A stretch of 64,000 bases of DNA, taken from NCBI GenBank assembly GCA_036927565.1, contig JAYESD010000009.1, positions 160,540,929 through 160,604,928 on the forward strand, in the 5' to 3' direction. Each line of letters opens with the position of its first letter. Positions within the stretch are counted from its first letter, which is position 1. Below the pieces are notes generated by a model. The model was not told the DNA's origin. It did no database searches and saw only the letters and a program-made list of their open reading frames with translations. The position numbers and the translations under genes are program-made. Positions 40,622 to 51,709 of the stretch are shown here, piece by piece. This DNA is from Tuctoria greenei. Lineage: Eukaryota; Streptophyta; Magnoliopsida; Poales; Poaceae.

Positions 40622-41407
40622 ATGGCGCGCACCAAGCAGACGACACGTAAGTCGACTGGAGGTCGTGTTCCTCACCACGCCCTAGCCATCCGCTCCGCAC
40701 CTCACACACCCAGGAGGGAGACAGTGCTGATCTCTTCTGGACGTGCTGCACCGAGGATGCATACCCGTCTCCGCTCTCTCCTTCATGCCGCGGGTTACCG
40801 TGAGTACCGTGTTCGCTTCGTCTACCACACCACCAGGATCTCTGTACCCTCTACTGGTGGACTGGAGTGGACTACTCAATTGTCGGTCTACTACGACTCG
40901 GAGCCGCTGCACTCACACTACTCTTCGGCTTGGAGGAGCTCCCAGCATGTTGCTGAGGAGGATGCTATGTGGTAGGCGACTACCTACTGGAGTCATGCCC
41001 ATAGGTTCCGCCTCGAGCGCACGGAGCACGTGTACACCCCTCAGCGCCCTAGTGGCACAACCAACTTCACTGGACGTGACGTCGAGGGGCCTCTGTACCT
41101 CGCTCAGAGCGAGAGGCTGGTGGACGACGTTGTGGAGTTGTCTTCACGACTCCAATGTTGTCAGCAGGAGCTTCAGGACAGCAGGGACCTTGTTGACCGC
41201 TACGAGCAGCTTCGCCGACGTTACGCGAGGATCACTGCGGCTGACCCGCACTCTCCTCAGTACGCTTCGGACGTTGAGCCTTGGGACCCAGACTCTCCGG
41301 ATCGCCGTGAGAACTCACCCGTGAAATCGGGGGAGGACCCAGAGGAGGAGGACCCGGAGGAGGAGACCGAGGAGGACTACGACGAGGACCTCGATGAGCA
41401 GGAGTAG
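40622..41407 (+). pseudogene. Extra ORF upstream of gag with histone H3 tail-like N-terminus
   Basis: The ATG at 40622 gives MARTKQTTRKSTGGRVPHHA. Residues 2-14 match the H3 tail except Ala7 to Thr, with K4, R8, K9, S10 and T11 kept and K14 changed to Arg; weaker similarity runs to about residue 25. No histone fold follows. Residues 26-60 are Arg/His-rich. About 60-140 (YREYRVRFVYHTTRISVP and onward) could be a small alpha-beta domain. About 165-205 is a likely coiled coil (LVDDVVELSSRLQCCQQELQ), and the last 25-30 residues are very acidic (EDPEEEDPEEETEEDYDEDL). One in-frame TAG at 40973-40975 splits the 261-codon frame. The GC-rich codons contrast with the AT-rich gag-pol. Extra ORFs before gag are known in some rice gypsy families; function here is unknown. 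Confidence 0.75.
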
Positions 41408-41785
41408 ACTTGTTACCCTGTTCGACGACTCAGGACACTTACTCTTAGTATGTAGGAGCGTGTAGCTACGCCGTCTCTAGTCTTGAGTTGTGTTATTTGT
41501 GGTATTGTATTAGTAGTTTGCTTCATGTTGTGTGTGTGTGTGCGACGTGAGTTGTGGAATGCTTCGGTATCCTGTCCACATCCACGTCATTTGTATATAG
41601 GCTTGTTAGTGTGTCGTGTGAGTTGTGAAATGCACTAGCATCCTGTCCACATCCGCACTAGTGGATTAATGAATTTGCTTGCTATATATATGTTTCCCTT
41701 AATGCATGTAGTTGGGACCGTTTACCATAGCGTACCCTTCTATACCTTATCTATTATCCTAAAGTTTCAATTATTCCCTATACAG
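41408..41785 (+). other. Spacer between extra ORF and gag, with direct repeat
   Basis: No gene. An imperfect direct repeat of about 47 bp, spaced 70 bp apart, occurs at 41541-41587 and 41611-41657 (CGTGAGTTGTGGAATGC versus CGTGTGAGTTGTGAAATGC, each followed by ATCCTGTCCACATCC). Confidence 0.6.
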
Positions 41786-43204
41786 ATGGCTGGTAGAGGC
41801 AGAGGTCGTGGAAGGGGTGTTGTGCCCCAAGATGATAGATTTGGAGGATTACCAGGATGGAATGGTAGGGGTGGTCGAGGAGCCCCAGCAGCGCAACAGA
41901 TGCAGCAAATGATGGCCATTCAAACCCAACTGCTCAACAACCTTACCCAAATTGTTACCAATATGCAGCAAGCCCCACCACCACCACCACCACAATACAA
42001 CCTTCCACCACCACCACCTTTTCCACCCAGGTCCTTTCTAAGGGACTTCCTTAACATTCATCCACCAACCTTTGCCACATTTAGTGAACCAATGGATGCC
42101 GATGATTGGCTTCGAACGGTTGAAAGCAAGTTGAGGCTCATACATTGTGAAGGAAGAGAGAAGGTATTACTAGCCTCTCATCAACTCCAGGGACCTACAG
42201 CCAACTGGTGGACCGCCTTCACTGAAGCCCACCAGAGAACGGAGAACATCACTTGGGAAGAATTCAGGACAAATTTCTGCAATCACTTTGTGCCTGAGGG
42301 AGAAGTCCAAGCAAGACGTGAAGAGTTCCTCATGTTAAAGCAGGGCCGTATGACTGTGCGAGCCTACTTGAATGCATTCACCTAGTTATCTCGCTATGCA
42401 CCGACAGATGTGGATACTGATTCCAAGAAGCAGTTTCGTTTCAAGAATGGACTGGACAAGGAGTTGAAGTTTGCCATGTCTTCCAGTGACTACAGCGACT
42501 TTCAAAAATTGGTTGACAAAGCTTTTGAGGTGGAGAGGACTAAGAAGGATCTGGATGATGATGATAGGAAAAGGAAATTGGCTCTGGGACATGCCTCTAG
42601 TAGCAATGTACGCCCTCGTTTCGCCCCTCAGCCTGCAACACCCATGACTCGCCCTATGAACCACTCGGGACAGAGATTTCCAAACCCCAACTACAGGCCA
42701 CCCACACCCTACAATCAGCAGATGCGCCAGCAACAACAGCCTCCACGCCAGCCAATGCAACCCCCTCACCAGCAGATGCAACCACCTCGCCCTTCAGCAC
42801 CATCTAACCGCCCCAATGGTCAACCACCAAGGAATCCGTCAGGAGGTAACAAGGGCCAGAATAATGTTGCGGGAGTTCAGTGCTACAAGTGTGGAGAATG
42901 GGGACACTACTCCAACAATTGTCCAAAGAAGCAGCAGAACCCACCTGGACGTGTCAATCATGTGACACTAGAGCAAGCACAGGAAGCACTTGATGTGGTG
43001 ATCGGTATGTTTTCTGCTAATTCCCACCCTGCCACAGTCTTGTTTGATTCGGGTGCTACACATTCATTTATATCCAAAGATTTCATAAAGAAGCATGACA
43101 TGGTAGTTACATTCTTGAATCAGCCGTTGTTGATAAACTCTCCTGGAGGAGAGATGGTGGCAAGGAATCTATGCCGTAAAGTGAGTATAAACATAAGGGG
43201 ATAG
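41786..43204 (+). pseudogene. Gypsy gag and protease region
   Basis: The start at 41786 gives MAGRGRGRGRGVVPQ, an RG-rich N-terminus. A Gln/Pro-rich stretch follows, then the capsid domain (DDWLRTVESKLRLIHCEGRE, LQGPTANWWTAF), a CCHC zinc knuckle CYKCGEWGHYSNNC near 42880 and the protease motif LFDSGATHSFIS near 43045. One in-frame TAG lies at 42383-42385. The frame is lost near 43200, where a missing base moves pol to another frame. Gag would form the virus-like particle core and bind RNA; protease would cleave the polyprotein. Confidence 0.92.
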
Positions 43205-46200
43205 TCTTTTGAGCCAACCTAATAGTGTTGGACTCGCAAGGATTAGACATCATTCTGGGAATGGACTGGCTGACAAAGAATCAAGGAGTAATTCATTGTG
43301 CAACTAGGACAGTTTGGTTAACACACCCAGATGGCACTACAGTGGAGTTCAAGCTAGATCAGACACAAGAGGCAGTTGTACAACTCAACCATCTTGAGAG
43401 TACAGAAGGCATCAGGGTTGTGAGTGAGTTTCCGGATGTATTTCTAGATGACTTACCAGGTATGCCCCCTGATCAAGAGATTGAGTTTATCATTGAGTTA
43501 GTACCTGGAACGGCCCCAATATATAAGAGGGCGTATAGAATGGATGCTAAACAATTAGCTGAACTAAAGGATCATATTGAGGAGTTACTGGGGAAAGGAT
43601 ATATTCGTCCTAGCTCATCGCCTTGGGGAGCACCAGTCATATTTGTACCTAAGAAGGATGGTACTCAAAGGTTGTGTGTGGATTATCGTGCCTTAAATGC
43701 GGTAACAATCAAGAATAAGTACCCACTACCAAGAATTGAAGATTTATTTGATCAGTTGAGAGGAGCATGTGTGTTCTATAAGATTGATCTTTGCTCGGGT
43801 TATCACCAATTGAAGATTAGACCCTCAGATATTCCCAAGACTGCATTTGTCTCTTGATATGGACTATATGAGTATACAGTTATGTCGTTTGGATTGACCA
43901 ATTCTCTGGCATATTTTATGTATCTAATGAACAAGGTATTCATGGAGTACTTGGACAAGTTTGTAGTGGTGTTCATTGACGAATAACTTATCTACTCCAA
44001 GACTGAAGAAGAGCATGAGGAGCACATCAGGATGGCTCTACAGAAGCTTCGCCAACACCAATTATATGCCAAACTTAGTAAGTGTGAATTTTGGCTAAAG
44101 GAAGTATCATTTTTGGGTCATGTCATATCTGGAGGAGGTATAGTAGTGGGTCCAGGCAAAGTGGCCGATGTCCTTAAATGAGAAACACCTGAGAGTGTAC
44201 ATGATATACGAAGATTCTTAGGCATGGCTGGTTATTATCGTCGATTCATCGAGGGATTTTCAAAGATCTCTCGACCACTAACCAAGTTGCTCGAGAAAGG
44301 AGTTGCTTTCAAGTGGACCCCCGAATGTGAAGTGAGCTTTGCCGAGTTGAAGAAGAGGTTAACCAGTGCACCGGTATTGGTGATGCCTAATATGCAAAAG
44401 GAGTTTGTAGTTTATTGTGATGCATCCAGTCATGGTTTAGGATGTGTCTCAATGCAAGGAGGACATGTTGTAGCCTATGCTTCAAGACAGCTTCTGAAAC
44501 ATGAGAGGAATTATCCAACCCATGATCTAGAACTGGCAGTTGTTGTCCATGCATTGAAGATATGGAGACACTACTTAATGGGAAAAAGAACCGAGATATA
44601 CACAGAGCACAAGAGCTTGAAGTACATATTCACACAACCAGATCTTAATTTCAAACAACGTTGTTGGTTGGAATTAATAAATGATTTTGATGTGGGAATC
44701 AACTGCCATCCAAGGAAGGCTAATGTGATCGTTGATGCTCTAAGCAAAAAAGGACAATGTAATAATTTGTCAGTACAAGCTCTTCAACCCTAGTTATGTG
44801 AAGAGTTTGCAAGGTTAAACTTATGCCTAGTAACTAGTACTGAAGCAGTTGCTATGGAAGTGGATTCAACTCTTGAATGTGATATACGAGAAGGCCAAAA
44901 GAATGATGAGAAGGTCAAGGAGATCAAACAATTAATGAAGAAAGGAAAAGCTTCGAACTTTAGAGAGGATGAACAAGGAACCCTATGGCTTGGAAAGAGG
45001 ATTTGCGTTCCGGATATAAAGGAGATTAGAGAATTAATATTAAGAGAAGCTCACGACTCATCATACTCTATTAATCCTGGAAGCACGAAGATGTATCAAG
45101 ATCTTAAAGATCGATATTGGTGGCATGGAATGAAAAGGGATGTAGCAGAATATGTGGCCATATGTGATACATGTCAATTGATTAATGCAGAACATCAAAG
45201 ACCAGCAGGGTTATTGCAACCAATCAAAGTGCCAGAATGGAAATGGGAAGAAATTAGTATGGATTTCATTGTGGGACTACCAAGGACACAGTCTGGGTAT
45301 GACTCTATATGGGTTATAGTGGATCGTTTGACTAAAGTTGCCCACTTCATTCATGTGAAAGAAACCTACAATGGTCCCAAGTTGGCGGAACTGTATATCT
45401 CCAGGATTGTATGCTTACATGGAGTTCCTAAGAAGATCATTTCAGATCGAGGCACTCAATTTACCTCAAGATTCTGGCAGAAGTTGCATGAATCAATGGA
45501 TACCCGTTTAAATTTTAGTTTGGCGTATCATCCTCAGACTGATGGTCAGACAGAACGTAGCAACCAGATACTAGAAGACATGTTAAGAGCGTTTGCTCTA
45601 AAGAATAGCCAAAGTTGGGATAAGAATCTACCATATGCCGAATTCTCTTACAACAACAGCTATTAAGTCAGTTTGAAGATGTCTCCTTTTGAAGCATTGT
45701 ATGGGCGGAAATGTAGGACACCGTTGTTCTGGAATCAGACTGGAGAAAGTCAGGTTTTTGGGCCTGATGTATTAAAAGAGGCTCAAAGACAAGTACAAGA
45801 AATTCGAAAGAATCTAAAGGCAGCCCAAACAAGACAGACGAGTTATGCGGATACTCGAAGACGTGATCTAACATTCGAGGTTGGTGATTATGTGTACTTG
45901 AAGGTGTCACCTATGAGGGGGTTGAAAGGATTTAAAGTAAGAGGCAAGTTGTCACTCCGCTACATTGGTCCGTTCAAGATACTAGAACGACGAGGTAAAG
46001 TGGATTATCAGCTGGAGCTCCCGCCGCACTTGTCAGATGTACATAATGTATTTCATGTGTCACAACTTAAGAAGTGTTTGAGAGTGCCTGAGGAACAATT
46101 ACCTATGGAAGCAGTTGATGTACAAGAAGATTTGTCTTATGTGGAACAACCTGTCAAGATACTTGAGACATTAGAAAAGGTTACCAGAAACAAAGTCATT

Positions 46201-46299
46201 CGCATGTGTAAGGTGCAATGGAAACATCACTCGGAGGCAGAAACAACATGGGAAAGAGAAGAAGATCTCAAGGCTGAATTCCCTCATCTTTTCTCTTAG
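43205..46299 (+). pseudogene. Gypsy pol: RT, RNase H, integrase, chromodomain
   Basis: One frame runs from about 43213 to 46299. Domains: end of protease (LDSQGLDIILGMDWL), RT (RLCVDYRALNAVTIKNKYPL, then a catalytic box mutated to FIDE plus stop where FIDD is expected), RNase H (44224-44793), integrase zinc finger and D-D-E core (44854-45900) and chromodomain (about 46140-46290; VQWKHHSEAETTWEREEDL). In-frame stops lie at 43855, 43984, 44179, 44791 and 45664. Chromodomains of such elements are thought to steer integration to particular chromatin. The element could move only with enzymes from a related copy. Confidence 0.93.
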
Positions 46300-46330
46300 G
46301 ACATCCGAATCTCGAGGGCGAGATTCCTTT

Positions 46331-46344
46331 TAAGGGGGGTAGAG
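46331..46344 (+). other. Gypsy polypurine tract
   Basis: TAAGGGGGGTAGAG lies directly before the 3' LTR start at 46346. Confidence 0.85.
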
Positions 46345-46345
46345 T

Positions 46346-49300
46346 TGTAACACCCATATTTCATGTAAATAAGATTGACCAAACCAATGTACATTCTAGT
46401 ATGCATTTTTGTGTGAATTTTGAAGTTCAAACGAGTAGCAAACGTTGAAATTTGAATTTGAAATCAAATCAAAGGAAAAGAAATGGAAAAAGAAAAAGAA
46501 AAGGGCAAAACCCCCCTATTGGGCCAAATCTCCCACTCCCAGCCCAATTCCCCCTTCACTCACCCGCAGCCCAACCACCCCACTCCCTTCTTCTCTCTCT
46601 GTCGGGCGGGGCCCGCTTGTCATCTTCCCCACTGAGCAATCGCCGTCCCTCTTCTTCCCGCACCCACGCCGCGCGCAACCCCCCCTCCAACCGCCTCACC
46701 CCACGCCGATCCACCCGGGGAACTACCCCACGCACACGCCATCAACCGACGCTCTTCTCCCCCCTATTAAATCAGCCCCTCCCCCTCTCTTTCTTCTTCC
46801 CCGCGCCCAAACCCTAACTTCACCGACGTCGAGGTTGGTCTTGCATGTTCCTGATGCCTCGCCGGTTGCCTCACTCTTCCCTCCACCCTAACCTCTTCGC
46901 TCTGTCGCCAGGAGCACGTCGGGCAAGTTGGTGCGGGGAATTCACCAAGGTTTCACCGGAATCGACGGGTGCTGACGCCAACTGCCGCCACTTCTCATCG
47001 CCGACTCATCTCCGGCCAATTTCGGACCGCGAGACCTCTCTATGTATGCTCCCCTCTTCTCCCTCGTTCGTTTAGTGTAATTTATGTATGCGTTAGATGA
47101 CGTTTTGGCCGTTTGGGCCAACGCCGGCGAGATCGCTGCCGCGGGAGTCGAGCGCCGCGGCGCCGTGCGCCGCCTGCGTCGCCGGGGGCGACGTGGCCAC
47201 ATCTCGGCCGTTGGCTTGAGGCCGACGACTGAGATTAGAAGGTCATAACGGTTCGGCTATATTAAATCCAGTTCGTCCATTTCAAATCCAACGACCCGCA
47301 TTCAATTCAATTTTTCCCGCCTCTGCATTTACATCGAAGCCCCTGGAATCTTGCCAGCTACCCCCTGGACTTCCCTGGAATGCAAATCTAACCCCTAGAA
47401 TATGCAAACTAGCCCCTGGACTCTCTGGAATTGGATTTAATCATTTAAATAAGCAAACTAGCCCCTGGAAATTTGTAGAATTAGTGATTTAGCCCCTGTA
47501 CAGTGTAGGAAAGTTACCAACCAGCCCCTGGACTTTTATTTAATTGCTGAATATTGTTTATAAGAGTATTTAATGTGTAGAAAATAGATAAAAATGGTAA
47601 ATAAATACAAAAACTGTAGGAAAATTTGTATAAAATGTTTTTATGCTGTAATTAATTTGTAGAGTGCAGATAAAATATATTTTGACCATGGAAAAATTTA
47701 TTAAAAATGTTTAAAATACATTTTGTCCAAAGAAAATTCATTAAAAATGATTTTGGGCCATAAATAAATCCTAAAATGTAAGATAAATATAAAATGCATA
47801 TTTTGGCTATGTAAAATAATAAATGCTTCATAGGGACGCATTAGTATAGAATTTTATGCTTATGTGTATGTTTTGATGTCATGTATTGTGTGCTCTTTAC
47901 TTATTTTAGCTTTTATTTCTCTTTGCCATGCTTGGGCAATATATTTAGAGTCGTACTACGACCCCAACTTTAATCTCCAAGACCAAGACTTCACCAACAA
48001 CCAGGTCTTCGAAGAAGTCAAGTGCCCTTGACCATCTTGTACCAATTTTAGGATTTTAGTTAGATGCATGCTAAATAAAATGATGTCCTATTTCATGTTA
48101 CATGTCTCGTACCATGTAATTCCTTGTCACCTGATTTGGGTTGGGGAGTAGATAGGTATTAATTATGTTTGGCCATGCTTAGACATTGGGAATGGGATTT
48201 CATACAAATGTGACATGTTAAAATTTATGACTACTTTAATTGTGATGGATAAACAATAGTAGTGGATAGGAATTTGGTGGTTGGATAGTTTTGGCATGGT
48301 GCAGTTTGCACGAGACTCGGGATTGGGTTTGGCACCACCGGATTCTAAGGACCGGCTTATGGAGGAAGCCACTAAGCTTTATAGTACCACCACGAGACTG
48401 AGATGGGGCAGCTTGGTCAATTAATTGGGTTTCTCCCGATGAAATGCTAGTAGTTGGATGGTGCGAGGAATGATGCAGGGGTACTGCTCTGGGAATCGCA
48501 AGGCTCAAGAGGGGGCTCTGAGGTGGAGGGTTACTCCGGAAATGCCTCAATGGTGGAAACCTTAGAGGGCTAGCACTAGTCGGGAGTACCTTTGTAAAGA
48601 CCATGTAGTGATCTCCTGGCCTCACACCAAAGGAAGTGTGTAATGTGGTTAGCTACCATGGGCATTAAGGGAGGTTCACTTAGTCCATCTGGCAATAGGG
48701 GATGAAATCACTGCTTGTGGGTAAAGGGTACACTCTCTGCGGAGATTTGGTAAAACTTTCATGACAGCCGTGCTCACGGACAAGAGCGGCTTGGGGCCAA
48801 TTCATAATTAGTTTATGGTTGGGAAATGGTGGTTATTTATGATTCAAGTTTCATTCATCATCTTTAATTATGTGTTAAATTACTTCTTGAATTATGATAT
48901 TGATAATTGAAAGCTAATGTTAGGTTCTAAGCATAGTGCTTAAGCCATAATTGACCTTCCCTTGCTTTAGCCAATCATGTCATTCTCTTCCCACACTTGC
49001 TAAGTACTATATATACTCAAGCGTTTACTTTTCCATTAGAATATGAAGAAGAAGCGGCACCGGAAGACTTCTTCGTCAACCCGGAGGACTTGGTCTAGGC
49101 TGACGATCCTTCGCGCGACTGCCTGTGAAGACGGAGCCCCACTTATATATTTAGCCTTCCGTTGTAGTTTAATCTTTGTGAACTATTTAGATGTTGTAAA
49201 TAGGTTTGTGGTGTGTATTTGTAGACCTTCGGGTCGTATTGTAAGACTATTTATGTATTCGAACATGGCTATGTAATGATATTTCACTTTCGTCAACGCA

Positions 49301-49371
49301 TGTACGATTCAACTGATCCTGGCGTACATGTGATTAGCGTCTGTTCATCTTTACGATGACCAGGCGTGACA
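46346..49371 (+). repeat. Gypsy 3' LTR
   Basis: 3026 bp, nearly identical to 2176-5209 (its duplicate) and more diverged from the 5' LTR 37378-40407. TATTAAAT lies at 46765-46772. Confidence 0.93.
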
Positions 49372-51213
49372 ACGGGTCCACATGAACCAAGCTCACGCAA
49401 AGGTGGACGGTGTCTATGCACTGATGTGGCAGAGGTGTGGTGAGGTGGCGCATACGTGGCGCTGAGGTGGCAGCCACGTGCGCACCACATGAGCATCGAG
49501 CTCACATCCTCACCGAACAAAGGAGGTGGGGGAGCGCTGGCCAGAGTATCTCGCTGGCGACGGCGCTATGCGTGCGTCAAGCCAAAGGAGTTGTCGGCTG
49601 GGTGTTCAGTGGTGTGGAGATTCCCTCCGCAGGCTTTCCCGGGCCAGGACGACGCCCAAGGTGGCCAGCGGCTAGCCGCCGTGGCGAGTCAGGGCGGCGC
49701 TCGGTGAAGTATGCGTTGGTGCGGGATTTTGAGGCGGCAAGTGGTCGTAGACGTGCTATGTTGTACGACGAAGGCGTCGGGTGGCTTGGCCAGGCATGGG
49801 TGGCACCGACAGTGACCGACGGCTGCCCGTGGCGGCCGCGCGCGGTGTCGCGCCGTCGATCCCCTCGTGCGAGCTATAATCCGACTAGATAAATTGCCAG
49901 GGTCGTGTTCCAGATTGTGGTGAACGTGTTGGTGCGCTCGGAAAAGACAGGGAGGTCCCTACGGCGGCCGGCGATGGTGAGGGGCGGTAGGTAACGCGGT
50001 GCACCTAGGGTTGACAGCAAATCTATGCTACGACGTGCTAAACCCCTATACGACGCATGTTCTTGCGATATAGCAGCTTGAGGAAGCAATGGTAGGAAGT
50101 AATTTAGTGGGAGGAACTCACCGGAGCGGGAACGCACATTGGCGGCGGAGTTGGGGAAGAACCCGAGAGCTTCGGAATTCCCCTGCGGGAGGACCCAACT
50201 CGGTTCGGTGTCTGCTCAGGCGCGCGTAGTAGAGGGCGGCGAGAGCGTAGCGCACAATAGTGAGGGGTAGGAGGCCTGTCGGCGGCAAATTTGGGCGGCG
50301 GTCGGGTTCCTGTGAGAACAGGGGATCACCTCGGGGGTCCGCCTTCCTATTCGAGCGAGCGAGGGAAAAGTGGAGGGGGATTGTTGCGTGCTCAAGCAAG
50401 GGATAGGGAGGATGCTTTATAGGCCTGGCGAGGTGATGGTCAAAAGGCGGTTCAAGGGAGCGACGGAGGCAGTGTGGGTGCGACTTTCAGCGCGGTCATG
50501 GTGGCAATGATGCCGGTGCGGAGCGGCCACATGACTAGGCGGCTGAGTTCACGGGGAGAGGACAGTCGATTGTACACGAACGGCGACGGCGTAGCTGGCG
50601 ATGCGACGGGAAGGATCACGTCCCTGGATTGTTGGTGTCGGGCGGCTTTGTCAAGTGACTTAGACAGAGGCGGTGGAGGAGGAAGAAGCACAGTAACGGG
50701 CTGGGCCGCGCGCGAAAGGGAGGAGGAGTGGGTAAGTGGGCCGAAGCGAAAAAACAAGAGGGGGAGAAAAATGGGCCAAGCCCGAACAGAGTTTGCTTGG
50801 TTGATGATTTTCCCCCAGCATTGATTCATTCAATTTAAATTTGGGTTTGGATTTGATTTAGCTGATTTGTTCCCAGTTCATTTTATGCAGATATTTTAAA
50901 TTGTCAATTTTCCCAAGGTGTTCCATTAATTTGATTTTGGTATTTAGTCAAGTTTGGGTAATTCAGATTATGGTTTATTGAATTTCAACTGTGCTCAATT
51001 AATTCACTATTCTGGATCTACTTTGGCAGTTTGATTTGAGTTTGAATTTAAGCTTGATTTTGGATTAGGTTTATACCAATTAATTCGCCTTTGCGTAACT
51101 TTGTTTCTGGTTACCTTTTTCTTACCAGTTGGTTGAATGCATTCACTCTTGATTTATTTGCTATATTTAATCTATTACATATATACATGTATGTATGTAT
51201 GTGTGTGTGTGTG

Positions 51214-51278
<65 letters not shown>

Positions 51279-51709
51279 GTTGCTTTGTTTATCTTGTCAC
51301 TCTTGTCTTAATCATTATACTTTAAATTCCTAATTCGAGTTTAGTTTATGTTTTATCGTTCATCGTCTTAGTGTTGAATTGTATATGGTATATGTTGTTA
51401 TTACTTTGACAAATGTCGGATTGAAGGCTAAAAACCTATCCCTTAAATCGCACATACTCATTATATGTTTTATTTTATTTTGAGGTGGGTTCACCTGTAC
51501 AAGTACATTGGTATATAGCAATATCTATCCTTTTGGATTTCATTTATCTCAAAACAATTTTATAATTTGGTTTGTTTTTAAAAGTGTATGTTCGTATTTG
51601 TACCCTTATATGCTTCAGTTTTTGTTGACGGTTAATGTTTGTTCGTATTTTACACAAAAATTTTAATCAGAGTGATTTTCATCTTTAGTGGAAATTCGGG
51701 CTGTGACAG
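49372..51709 (-). repeat. LARD right (5') LTR, second part
   Basis: It continues 34038-37377 across the gypsy element and ends GGGCTGTGACA at 51708, next to ATGCA and MULE transposase. A minus-strand TATA-like box lies at about 50414-50422. Confidence 0.9.
51188..51280. repeat. Compound microsatellite in LARD right LTR (short allele)
   Basis: TATG, TG, a TA run of about six units and an interrupted TG run. It is orthologous to the much longer tract at 7022-7249. Confidence 0.95.

Larger units (their letters stand above)
37378..49371 (+). mobile_element. Ty3/gypsy chromovirus retrotransposon with extra ORF
   Basis: 12.0-kb element: 5' LTR, PBS, extra ORF, gag, protease, RT, RNase H, integrase with chromodomain, PPT, 3' LTR. 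It resembles the Tekay/Del-type chromoviruses by gag and chromodomain. It sits in the LARD right LTR; the uninterrupted site is visible at 29155-29170. The flanks (CACGTT left, ACGGGTCC right) do not give a clean 5-bp duplication; CGGGT with a 2-bp loss on the left is one reading. The two LTRs differ by several percent, so it is older than the tandem duplication. Confidence 0.92.
25804..51709 (-). mobile_element. LARD-like non-autonomous LTR retrotransposon (contains nested gypsy)
   Basis: The LTRs are 5.7 kb: left 25804-31526, right 34038-37377 plus 49372-51708. They begin TGTCACAGCCC and end GGGTCCTGACA on the minus strand. The internal region is only 2.5 kb (31527-34037), with an initiator-Met primer-binding site at one end, a polypurine tract at the other and no recognisable gag or pol. 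This matches the large retrotransposon derivative (LARD) type. ATGCA flanks it on both sides (25799-25803 and 51710-51714), and MULE transposase continues across the insertion point. Confidence 0.88.

Noticed and set aside
40743..41324. 193-codon frame overlapping the H3-like ORF
   Set aside because: Alternative frame of GC-rich DNA without domains. The H3-like frame has the convincing N-terminus.
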